From the NCBI GenBank assembly GCA_009885425.1, contig VFKS01000255.1, positions 1 through 6,073 of the forward strand: DNA of 6,073 nucleotides. Direction: 5' to 3'. The stretch is from Novosphingobium sp. (GTDB lineage Bacteria; Pseudomonadota; Alphaproteobacteria; Sphingomonadales; Sphingomonadaceae). The notes beneath the pieces are model-generated. The model was not told where the DNA came from and did no database searches. It worked only from the letters and a program-made list of their open reading frames with translations. The position numbers were made by a program, and so were the translations under genes. Of the stretch, positions 1-4,836 are shown piece by piece; positions within the stretch are counted from its first letter, which is position 1; each line of letters opens with the position of its first letter.

Positions 1-1
1 A

Positions 2-61
2 GTGCCGCTCGAGGGGTTGATCGCCGAGTCGAAGAGCCCCGCATCGAAGGCAAAGGTCTAG
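2..61 (+). CDS. C-terminal end of an unidentified forward gene (partial)
   Basis: Reading from base 2, nineteen sense codons lead to a TAG at 59-61. The peptide ends LIAESKSPASKAKV. Seventeen of the 19 third positions are G or C, as expected for a real gene in this GC-rich genome, and the lysine/serine/alanine-rich end looks like an ordinary flexible C-terminus. The start lies outside the window and the tail is too short to assign a family. Frame 1 of the same strand is also open from the left edge to base 234, but its third positions are much less GC-biased, so I prefer this frame. No terminator with a T-tract follows the stop. Confidence 0.45.
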   Translation: MPLEGLIAESKSPASKAKV

Positions 62-263
62 CTAAGTTCTCCCGCGCCCAGTCGATTTTACCCCGGAGGC
101 TTCACCTGCTGCATCAAGCTACCGCTGATATGTACGGCAGCAAGCGCACGCCGGCGCAGTTCGCGACGGTTGGCTTTGACGAATTCCTGAATCTCCGCAG
201 AACTGCGCCACTGCTCGCGGGCAGCACGCCCTGAGGCGGGAATGTGTTACCTTGTCGGACTGA

Positions 264-290
264 TTGGTGCTTCCGAGAAGATTCGAACTT
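264..290 (-). repeat. Truncated copy of a tRNA 3' end (att-like remnant)
   Basis: These 27 bases align without gaps to 481-507, the 3' end of the tRNA-Leu gene, with 23 identities (differences at 271-273 and 282). The copy covers the CCA, most of the 3' acceptor strand, the 3' half of the T stem and the T loop (TTCGAAT in place of TTCGAGT), in the same orientation as the tRNA. Similarity stops abruptly at 290/507, and the 5' half of the T stem cannot pair in the copy, so it is not a functional tRNA. Tyrosine integrases that use tRNA 3' ends leave such direct repeats at element boundaries. The 217-base offset would mean that only a remnant of any element is left. A decayed second tRNA gene is the main alternative. 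Confidence 0.5.
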
Positions 291-312
291 TATGACAATT
301 CTGGCCCAACTT

Positions 313-340
313 TTGTCATTCAATGACCCGGTCGGATAAT
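313..340 (+). promoter_or_regulatory. Candidate sigma-70 promoter with overlapping palindrome
   Basis: A TTGTCA hexamer at 313-318 is followed after 16 bases by GATAAT at 335-340; each differs at one position from the TTGACA/TATAAT consensus. A perfect 13-base palindrome, GTCATTCAATGAC at 315-327, overlaps the -35 element and could be a repressor operator. A further inverted pair, ATGACAA 292-298 and TTGTCAT 313-319, shares an arm with it. Transcription would run forward into the antisense side of tRNA-Leu, where no gene is evident. It may be a relic of an inserted element's regulator or a chance match in an AT-richer patch. Confidence 0.3.
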
Positions 341-445
341 GACAGGATGAGATCCGCTACGAATGTGCCTTTGCGGCATTTGGTGGCGAAGAGCAGCACC
401 GAAGGCAGCCTGATCAGATGGGGAGCGAACTACCGGTTCAGCATC

Positions 446-470
446 CTTCAAAAAATCGTTCATTTTGAAG
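446..470. repeat. 8-bp inverted repeat just 3' of tRNA-Leu
   Basis: CTTCAAAA at 446-453 pairs with TTTTGAAG at 463-470 across a 9-base loop, 12 bases beyond the encoded CCA of tRNA-Leu. The stem is AT-rich and no T-tract follows it in the tRNA's direction, so it is a poor intrinsic terminator. It may still help 3' processing or termination. A protein-binding inverted repeat is equally possible. Confidence 0.3.
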
Positions 471-481
471 TACTTACTGCT

Positions 482-568
482 TGGTGCGGTCGAGAAGACT
501 CGAACTTCCACGGGCTTTCGCCCACAACGACCTCAACGTTGCGCGTCTACCAATTCCGCCACGACCGC
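482..568 (-). tRNA. tRNA-Leu with anticodon GAG
   Basis: The minus strand folds into a complete class II tRNA of 87 bases with an encoded CCA. The seven acceptor pairs GCGGTCG/CGACCGC lie at 562-568 and 486-492. The D arm contains the leucine-type GGAATTGGTAGACGCG. The anticodon stem CAACG/CGTTG (537-541 and 525-529) encloses the loop TTGAGGT (530-536), giving anticodon GAG at 532-534, which reads CUC and CUU codons. The long variable arm has a GGGC/GCCC stem with a GAAA loop. The T arm carries TTCGAGT with a five-pair stem including one G-U. All of this identifies tRNA-Leu and it appears intact. No clear -10/-35 pair is seen immediately upstream, where a strong hairpin lies instead. Confidence 0.97.
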
Positions 569-577
569 TAAATCAAC

Positions 578-610
578 GGGGCGCGAAATCACTGGGATTT
601 CCGGCGCCCC
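578..610. repeat. Strong hairpin immediately 5' of tRNA-Leu
   Basis: GGGGCGC at 578-584 pairs with GCGCCCC at 604-610, and GAAATC at 585-590 pairs with GATTTC at 596-601, giving 13 pairs interrupted only by a two-base bulge (602-603), with the loop ACTGG. It lies 9 bases before the tRNA 5' end. It could be a structured pre-tRNA leader, a terminator for upstream minus-strand transcription (only the weak GTTGATTTA follows), or a copy of a genome-wide palindromic repeat. A second, imperfect GC-rich hairpin lies beside it around 626-645 (CGCCCTT against AAGGGGGCG). Confidence 0.5.
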
Positions 611-705
611 GGGGGGGTAGGAGCGCGCCCTTAGCAAAGGGGGCGGGGGGCCGCAAGCTTGAAACCCGCGTTAACCCGCGCGCCCAGCTTGTCCCGGCTG
701 GGGAC

Positions 706-743
706 GGCGCGATCCGCAGCGTTGCGCGGATGGTGAATCGCGC
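706..743. repeat. Nested inverted repeats upstream of the small secreted-protein gene
   Basis: GCGCGAT at 707-713 is the reverse complement of ATCGCGC at 737-743, and within it ATCCGC at 712-717 is complementary to GCGGAT at 726-731. Just before, CCCAGC at 683-688 pairs with GCTGGG at 697-702. These could form alternative hairpins in the leader of the gene starting at 758, or simply reflect the GC-rich composition. The rest of 611-757 shows nothing else I can identify. Confidence 0.25.
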
Positions 744-757
744 GTTTACCTTTGGCG

Positions 758-967
758 ATGACGCCGCTGATCGCCCTTGTCCTTGCCGCCGCTGTGCCTC
801 AGGCCGGCCCGGTCGAGGTACGTCCATCTAGCGGCGCGCAGGTCACTGTGCTGGCGACGGCAGAGGTGCTGCGGGCCGAAACCTCCAGCCCCGATCCGGG
901 CGAGGGCGGGGTGCGCCGGCAGGTTCGCAATCGCGCAAACGGACAAGTCTCGGTTGAATTCGAGTAA
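758..967 (+). CDS. Small probable exported protein, function unknown
   Basis: The frame encodes 69 residues from the ATG at 758; a TTG at 752 would add two residues. Neither start has a clear Shine-Dalgarno sequence. Residues 1-16 (MTPLIALVLAAAVPQA) resemble a short signal peptide with a possible AxA-like cleavage site, but without the usual positive N-terminus. The remainder is polar with a charged tail ending RANGQVSVEFE. Codon third positions are GC-rich. Tails of the form 'xVxVEFE' are, from memory, common in small uncharacterised sphingomonad proteins, which supports a real gene, but I know of no function. The stop is 3 bp from the stop of the convergent zinc-ribbon gene, with no terminator between. 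Confidence 0.6.
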   Translation: MTPLIALVLAAAVPQAGPVEVRPSSGAQVTVLATAEVLRAETSSPDPGEGGVRRQVRNRANGQVSVEFE

Positions 968-970
968 GGC

Positions 971-1777
971 TTAAGAGCCGGGCTTCCAGCCGAATTCCGC
1001 CTTCTTGCCGGCCTTGGGCACCGGGGCCAGCGCCTCGTTGATCTGCACGCTTTCACCCGGCGCCAGCACGCGCTTGGGGGCGTTGATCTCGGCCGAATAG
1101 ACCTGGCGGCCGCGCGCGTCGCTGAGCACCATCAGCACGGTCGGGACCGAGCGCGAGGTCTGCGAGATATTGGTGATCGAGCCATTGACTTCAAAGAACC
1201 AGCTCTTGTCCTCCAACTCGCGTTGGCCCTGCAGTTTGGCCGGGAAATCGAGCTTGAGGCCCGGCTGCTCTTCGGCAAAGCGCGGCTGGGCGAACGGAAC
1301 CCAGCTGGGCAGGCCCCAATAGGCTGTCGCGGCGGCTGCGCCGACCGCGACCACGGCGAACAACACGGCGGCGATCGTCCACAGTTTGGCCGGATTGCGG
1401 CGCGCGCGGAACGGCGGCTCATGCGCGAACTGCGATTGGTCCTCGCCCCACGCAGCACGGGCAATCGAGACTGTTGCTGCTGCTGGCGGAGGGGGTGGGA
1501 TCACATCGTCATTGAAGCTAAGCGGCGGCGGGTCGACTTCGGTGGCAGCCACAGGCGGAAGCGCATCGACTGGTGCAACCACCGGCGCGGGCGCGGGTTC
1601 CGGCTGGATCGGCGCTGCAACGACGGTCGGTTCGGGCGCTGGAGGAATAGCGATCTGTGGGCCATCCTGAAACCAGGAGTGGCGGCATTTGGCGCAGCGC
1701 ACCGTGCGTCCGTCCACGCCAACAGCACTGTCAGGGACGACGTAACGCGTGGCGCAGGCGGGGCAGGCAATTATCAT
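971..1777 (-). CDS. MJ0042-type zinc-ribbon, single-pass membrane protein
   Basis: The 268-residue product begins [20 protein letters not shown], a typical MJ0042-family start. Cys5, Cys8, Cys28 and Cys31 form two CxxC knuckles expected to bind one zinc ion. A long proline/alanine-rich, disordered linker follows (about 40-105), then basic residues and one membrane helix (about 132-156). The C-terminal domain (about 170-268) resembles the DUF3426 type, with [12 protein letters not shown] and a late LAPGESVQI segment. The expected topology has the zinc ribbon in the cytoplasm and the C-terminal domain in the periplasm. The function of the family is not established. I chose the ATG at 1777 because it places the CxxC motif at the usual position; the frame extends to 1819 but those extra residues look non-native. 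A hairpin covers the sequence just upstream. The gene is divergent from ftsE, a neighbourhood I recall in sphingomonads. Confidence 0.85.
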   Translation of the reverse strand: MIIACPACATRYVVPDSAVGVDGRTVRCAKCRHSWFQDGPQIAIPPAPEPTVVAAPIQPEPAPAPVVAPVDALPPVAATEVDPPPLSFNDDVIPPPPPAAATVSIARAAWGEDQSQFAHEPPFRARRNPAKLWTIAAVLFAVVAVGAAAATAYWGLPSWVPFAQPRFAEEQPGLKLDFPAKLQGQRELEDKSWFFEVNGSITNISQTSRSVPTVLMVLSDARGRQVYSAEINAPKRVLAPGESVQINEALAPVPKAGKKAEFGWKPGS

Positions 1778-1780
1778 GAT

Positions 1781-1817
1781 GCTTGCGTTAAGCATGGCGA
1801 GCGGCCATGCGGCAAGC
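1781..1817. promoter_or_regulatory. Long hairpin covering the zinc-ribbon gene's ribosome-binding region
   Basis: GCTTGC at 1781-1786 pairs with GCAAGC at 1812-1817, and GCATGGC at 1792-1798 pairs with GCCATGC at 1804-1810, giving 13 pairs around a 5-base loop with a 5-by-1 internal loop. On the minus strand the stem ends 3 bases before the ATG at 1777, covering where a Shine-Dalgarno would sit; no good one is visible. It could limit translation of the zinc-ribbon gene or act at the DNA level in the divergent control region. Confidence 0.4.
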
Positions 1818-1842
1818 ACTCGCTGGGGAAAGGAGCCAAGCT

Positions 1843-1893
1843 ATGCCCTTTTTTCCACATGGATTGGCCGTTATAGACCTGCCCAACCCCTGA
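1843..1893 (+). CDS. Possible 16-residue leader peptide upstream of ftsE
   Basis: An ATG at 1843 opens a 16-codon frame, MPFFPHGLAVIDLPNP, ending in TGA at 1891-1893. A near-perfect Shine-Dalgarno, AAAGGAG at 1829-1835, lies 7 bases upstream of it, the best ribosome binding site in the window. The ftsE ATG follows 25 bases after the stop and has no evident site of its own, so the leader could load ribosomes for ftsE by coupling or act as an attenuator-like control. There is no run of one amino acid's codons that would suggest classical attenuation, only a TTTTTT stretch at 1849-1854. No homologue is known to me and chance cannot be excluded. Confidence 0.3.
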   Translation: MPFFPHGLAVIDLPNP

Positions 1894-1918
1894 CACCCGA
1901 CCGGACTGACCCTGATCG

Positions 1919-2656
1919 ATGACCAAAAGCACAGATGGGGAAATTGTCCACTTTGACAACGTCGGTCTGCGCTATGGCACCGACCGTGAGGTGTTGAGCG
2001 ATGTTTCCTTCACCTTGTTTCCCGGCAGCTTCTATTTTCTGACCGGAGCCAGTGGCGCGGGCAAGACTTCGCTGCTCAAGCTGCTCTATCTGGCCCAGCG
2101 CCCCTCGCGCGGGATGATCCGGATGTTCGGGACCGATGCGATCACGCTGCCGCGCGAGCGTCTGCCCATGCTGCGCCGCCGCCTGGGGGTGGTTTTTCAG
2201 GATTTCCGGCTCGTCCAGCACCTGTCGGCATTCGATAACGTCGCGCTGCCGCTGAGGGTTGCCGGAGTGCCGGAAAGAGACCTGGCCAAGCCGGTCGCCG
2301 ATATGCTCGATTGGGTCAAATTGGGTGAGCGGATGCACGCGCTGCCCGCGCAGCTTTCGGGCGGAGAGCAACAGCGCGTGGCGATTGCCCGCGCGGTGAT
2401 CGGCCGCCCTGAAATGCTGATCGCGGATGAACCGACCGGCAACGTCGATCCCGATATGGCGATCAAGCTGCTGCGCCTGTTCGAAGCGCTCAACCGGATG
2501 GGCACCACGGTGGTAGTCGCCACCCACGATGTCCACCTGCTGCGAAAGGTGCCGGATTCGTTGATCATGCGGCTCGACAAGGGGCGGCTGTCCGATCCCA
2601 CCGGCGCGCTGCGCTATCCGCCGCGGCCTTCGGGCGGCTTTGGGGCACGGGGCTGA
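1919..2656 (+). CDS. ftsE: Cell division ATP-binding protein FtsE
   Basis: FtsE is the ATPase of the type VII-like ABC complex FtsEX, which sits at the division ring and couples ATP hydrolysis to activation of periplasmic peptidoglycan hydrolases. The 245-residue sequence has every ABC motif in order: Walker A GASGAGKTS (43-51, Lys49), Q-loop Gln94 in VVFQDFRLV, signature LSGGEQQR (146-153), Walker B MLIADE (166-171, Glu171), D-loop NVD (175-177, where NLD is usual) and the H-loop His203 in ATHD. It is about 20 residues longer than E. coli FtsE owing to a proline/glycine-rich C-terminal tail. The start is fixed by an in-frame TGA at 1913-1915. No Shine-Dalgarno is visible. ftsX begins 3 bp after the stop. 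Confidence 0.96.
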   Translation: MTKSTDGEIVHFDNVGLRYGTDREVLSDVSFTLFPGSFYFLTGASGAGKTSLLKLLYLAQRPSRGMIRMFGTDAITLPRERLPMLRRRLGVVFQDFRLVQHLSAFDNVALPLRVAGVPERDLAKPVADMLDWVKLGERMHALPAQLSGGEQQRVAIARAVIGRPEMLIADEPTGNVDPDMAIKLLRLFEALNRMGTTVVVATHDVHLLRKVPDSLIMRLDKGRLSDPTGALRYPPRPSGGFGARG

Positions 2657-2659
2657 ACG

Positions 2660-3598
2660 ATGGCGATGCGGCTTCCTCCAGCCTTTACCGGCTCGATTGC
2701 CGCCAGGCTCCGCTCGATTTCGGGTGGCAGCAGCCCCGATCTCATGCCGCAAGGGCGGCTCGCCGGTCCGATGCCGTGGGTGATCGCGATTATGGTCGCG
2801 CTGACGGTAATCGCCGCCGCCGCGGGCCTCGCGCTCAGCAATACGGCACGCAACGCCGCTGATGCGCTGTCGGGCGGGGTGACGGTGCAGGTGGTCGAGG
2901 CCAATCCGGCCGAGCGTGACCGGCAGGCCCGGGCCGCTGCGCGGGTGATCCAGGCGATGCCGGGGGTCGAAGATGTTCATATCGTCTCGCAGGAAGAAGT
3001 CGAAAAGCTGATCGAACCATGGCTCGGCGCGCGGACGGGGGAGGATCAGATCCCGGTGCCAGCGCTGGTTGACGTGCGTCTGCGCGATCCGGTTGACGGG
3101 GAAAAGCTCGGCGCGATCCGGAGCCAGGTGCGTAGCGTCGCTCCTGCTGCGCGGGTCGATGCCCAGTCGAGTTGGTTGAAGCCGGTGTTCAAGGCGATCG
3201 ATTCCTTGCAGTGGCTGGCGCTGGCCCTGGTCGCTTTGCTCGGGGCGGCGCTGGCCGCGGCGGTGCTGCTGGCAGTGCGCAACGCCTTGGGCGTAAACCG
3301 CGAAACGATCGAAGTGGTGCACCTGCTGGGCGGAACCGATGCCCAGATCGCGCGGATCTTCCAGCGCGCGATTGGCTTTGATGCCGCGGGCGGGGGCGCG
3401 GTCGGCCTCGCTTTGGGGCTGGTCGCGGTACTGTTTTTGGGCCAGCGCTTTTCAGGACTGGAGGCGGGCCTGGTTGATTCGGGCGCGCTTGACTGGTTCG
3501 ATTGGTTGCTGCTGGCGCTGATCCCGATTGCCGGGGTCTTGCTGGCCATGCTGACTGCGCGCCAGACCGTAGTGCGCGCACTTAGGAAGATGCTGTAA
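2660..3598 (+). CDS. ftsX: Cell division protein FtsX, membrane subunit
   Basis: FtsX is the permease-like partner of FtsE; it does not transport but passes conformational change to periplasmic cell-wall hydrolase regulators. The 312-residue product has a cytoplasmic N-terminus, a first membrane helix at about 39-60, a periplasmic domain at about 61-182 and three more helices at about 185-206, 242-262 and 281-300, the standard FtsX layout. Between helices 2 and 3, NRETIEVVHLLGGTDAQIAR (213-232) is the conserved FtsX/FtsE coupling loop (compare EVMHLVGATD in other FtsX proteins). It is somewhat shorter than the E. coli protein (about 350), with less N-terminal sequence. GGGG at 2649-2652, 7 bases before the ATG and inside the end of ftsE, may serve as ribosome binding site. 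Position directly after ftsE confirms the call. Confidence 0.95.
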   Translation: MAMRLPPAFTGSIAARLRSISGGSSPDLMPQGRLAGPMPWVIAIMVALTVIAAAAGLALSNTARNAADALSGGVTVQVVEANPAERDRQARAAARVIQAMPGVEDVHIVSQEEVEKLIEPWLGARTGEDQIPVPALVDVRLRDPVDGEKLGAIRSQVRSVAPAARVDAQSSWLKPVFKAIDSLQWLALALVALLGAALAAAVLLAVRNALGVNRETIEVVHLLGGTDAQIARIFQRAIGFDAAGGGAVGLALGLVAVLFLGQRFSGLEAGLVDSGALDWFDWLLLALIPIAGVLLAMLTARQTVVRALRKML

Positions 3599-3603
3599 CT
3601 GCG

Positions 3604-4134
3604 ATGCTGCACCGCTTGATCTCTGCTGTCCTGCTGGCCTGGGCGCTTGGCTTCATCTGGTTCGCCGTGGCCTTGCCGCAGCCCGCCGGTGATGTTCGAA
3701 CTGATGGAGCAGTTGTGCTGACCGGCGCTGCTGGACGGATCGACCGCGGACTGGAAGTCTTGCGTCAGGGCTGGGCCCCCACACTGCTGGTCTCCGGGGT
3801 AGACCGTGACGTAAAGCCGCACGAATTCGCGATCGAGTATCGGATCGGCAGTCTGCAAATGGCCTGTTGCGTCACGCTGGGCTTCGCCGCCACCGATACC
3901 GCCACCAATGCCCGCGAAACGGCCGACTGGATCGCTGGGCAAAAGCTGAAGTCGGTGCGGGTGGTGACCAGCGATTGGCACATGCGCCGCGCGGTGATGG
4001 AACTGCGCAAGGAAGTGCCCGCGACCGTGACGATCGTCGAGGACGCGGTGCCGGCCCAGCCGAGCTTGCGGATGCTTTTTCTGGAATACCACAAGCTGCT
4101 GGCCCGTATGGCCTGGCGCGCGGTGGGGGGCTAA
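3604..4134 (+). CDS. YdcF/DUF218 family membrane-anchored protein
   Basis: The 176-residue product has one N-terminal membrane helix (about 5-24), then a DUF218 domain expected outside the cytoplasmic membrane. Family hallmarks are visible: VVLTGAAGRIDRGLEVLRQG (37-56), LLVSG (61-65), the acidic/polar DTATNARETADW (98-109), VVTSDWHMRRA (120-130) and a late EYHK (161-164). Members include YdcF, SanA and ElyC of enterobacteria, linked to envelope integrity and undecaprenyl-phosphate or peptidoglycan metabolism, but no reaction is firmly assigned to most. The protein is at the short end of the family, consistent with the single-domain, single-helix type. It starts 5 bp after ftsX and is followed 3 bp later by the acyltransferase gene, so it is probably translated from the ftsEX transcript. 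An envelope role is inferred from that context. Confidence 0.88.
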   Translation: MLHRLISAVLLAWALGFIWFAVALPQPAGDVRTDGAVVLTGAAGRIDRGLEVLRQGWAPTLLVSGVDRDVKPHEFAIEYRIGSLQMACCVTLGFAATDTATNARETADWIAGQKLKSVRVVTSDWHMRRAVMELRKEVPATVTIVEDAVPAQPSLRMLFLEYHKLLARMAWRAVGG

Positions 4135-4137
4135 GCT

Positions 4138-4836
4138 GTGTTGGACCGCCTGAGTGCGATGATCCGTTCACTGCTGTTCTATCTGCTGTTTTACAGCGGC
4201 ACCGTGCTGATCGTGATCGTCAGCGCGGTGGCCTTGCTCGGCAACGATGAACAGTTCCGCAGCACGGTCGATCTATGGGCCCGCTGGCACCGCGTTTGTA
4301 TGCGCCATATCCTGCGTCAGACTGTGCGGCTTGAGGGCGAAATGCCGGCCGGGCCGGTGTTCGTGGCGATCAAGCACGAAAGCTATTTTGAAGCGATCGA
4401 TCTCGCCCGGCTGCTTCACCGGCCCGGTGTGTTTGCTAAGGCCGAACTGATGCGGATCCCGCTGTGGGGGCGGGTTGGGCGCCGTTACGGACTGGTCGAA
4501 GTGAAGCGCGAGCAGGGCGCCAAGGCGCTGCGCCACATGATGGCCGCCGCCAAGAAGATCAGCGCCGAAGGCCGCCCACTCGTGATCTTTCCGGAGGGGA
4601 CGCGGATCGCGCATGGAGATACCCCTGAATTGCAGGCGGGGTTTGCGGGGATCTACAAACTGCTCGGCCTGCCCGTAGTGGCGATCGCGGTCGATTCCGG
4701 GCAGCTTTACAAGCCCTGGCTGAAACGACCGGGGATTATCACCTACCGGATTGTCGATGTTGTGCCGCCTGGCCTGCCGCGCGACGAAGCCGAAGCGCGG
4801 GTCCGTCTTGCCATCAACGCGTTCAACCGGCCATGA
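4138..4836 (+). CDS. PlsC-type 1-acyl-glycerol-3-phosphate acyltransferase
   Basis: The predicted reaction is acyl transfer to lysophosphatidate to give phosphatidate, an early step of phospholipid synthesis at the inner membrane. The 232-residue protein has an N-terminal membrane helix (about 11-34) and the acyltransferase blocks: KHESYFEAID (79-88), KAELMRIPLWG (101-111), FPEGTR (151-156) and LPVVAIAVDSG (178-188). The catalytic block is normally HX4D; here it is His80 with Glu85, an HX4E form that I recall in other alphaproteobacterial relatives. I chose GTG at 4138 because a GGGGGG run ends 7 bases upstream; an ATG at 4159 would lose seven residues. Substrate is not certain: lyso-lipid or ornithine-lipid acylation is possible. 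The stop overlaps the next start as ATGA. Confidence 0.88.
   Translation: MLDRLSAMIRSLLFYLLFYSGTVLIVIVSAVALLGNDEQFRSTVDLWARWHRVCMRHILRQTVRLEGEMPAGPVFVAIKHESYFEAIDLARLLHRPGVFAKAELMRIPLWGRVGRRYGLVEVKREQGAKALRHMMAAAKKISAEGRPLVIFPEGTRIAHGDTPELQAGFAGIYKLLGLPVVAIAVDSGQLYKPWLKRPGIITYRIVDVVPPGLPRDEAEARVRLAINAFNRP

Larger units (their letters stand above)
62..481. other. 420-base gene-poor stretch, possible decayed integration site
   Basis: No convincing gene was found between the partial gene at the left edge and tRNA-Leu. The stretch is less GC-rich than the rest of the window. It contains a fragment of a tRNA 3' end (264-290), a promoter-like sequence with an overlapping palindrome (313-340), an inverted repeat 292-298/313-319, and an 8-bp inverted repeat at 446-470. 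On the minus strand, 88-246 is open for 52 codons with no usable start and ends in TAA; the residues around the middle read EIQEFVKANRRELRRRAL, which looks protein-like and could be a gene remnant. A 47-codon ATG frame at 320-463 on the same strand has no ribosome binding site. I read the region as a scar, with low certainty. Confidence 0.35.

Noticed and set aside
1..234. Forward frame 1, open from the left edge for 77 codons
   Set aside because: Its third-position GC bias is weaker than that of frame 2, which ends at 61, and the distal part overlaps a more protein-like minus-strand frame. It remains a possible alternative.
320..463. 47-codon minus-strand ATG frame just beyond the tRNA 3' end
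   Set aside because: No ribosome binding site, a start inside an inverted repeat, weak third-position GC bias and no family resemblance. It could be an element remnant but cannot be supported as a gene.
323..571. Forward 82-codon frame running through the tRNA-Leu region
   Set aside because: About one third of it is the antisense of an intact tRNA, a well-known source of false proteins; its first ATG lies inside the putative promoter.
481..831. Forward 116-codon frame from the tRNA into the small secreted-protein gene
   Set aside because: It starts inside the antisense of the tRNA, crosses GC-rich hairpins and overlaps the better-supported frame at 758-967.
1849..1854. T-run as a possible intrinsic terminator in the divergent region
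   Set aside because: The hairpin at 1781-1817 is 31 bases upstream, too far from the six T residues to form a terminator.
1223..1876. 217-codon forward frame opposite the zinc-ribbon gene
   Set aside because: Shadow of a gene with clear CxxC motifs and a membrane helix; its product is Arg/Gly/Cys-rich without domains.
1871..3322. 483-codon open frame on the minus strand opposite ftsE and ftsX
   Set aside because: It is the antisense shadow of two unmistakable genes; its product is rich in Arg, His, Gln and Pro with no recognisable motif, as expected of antisense GC-rich codons.
3046..4092. 348-codon minus-strand frame opposite ftsX and the YdcF-like gene
   Set aside because: Antisense to well-supported genes, low-complexity Arg/Ser/Pro composition, no family features.
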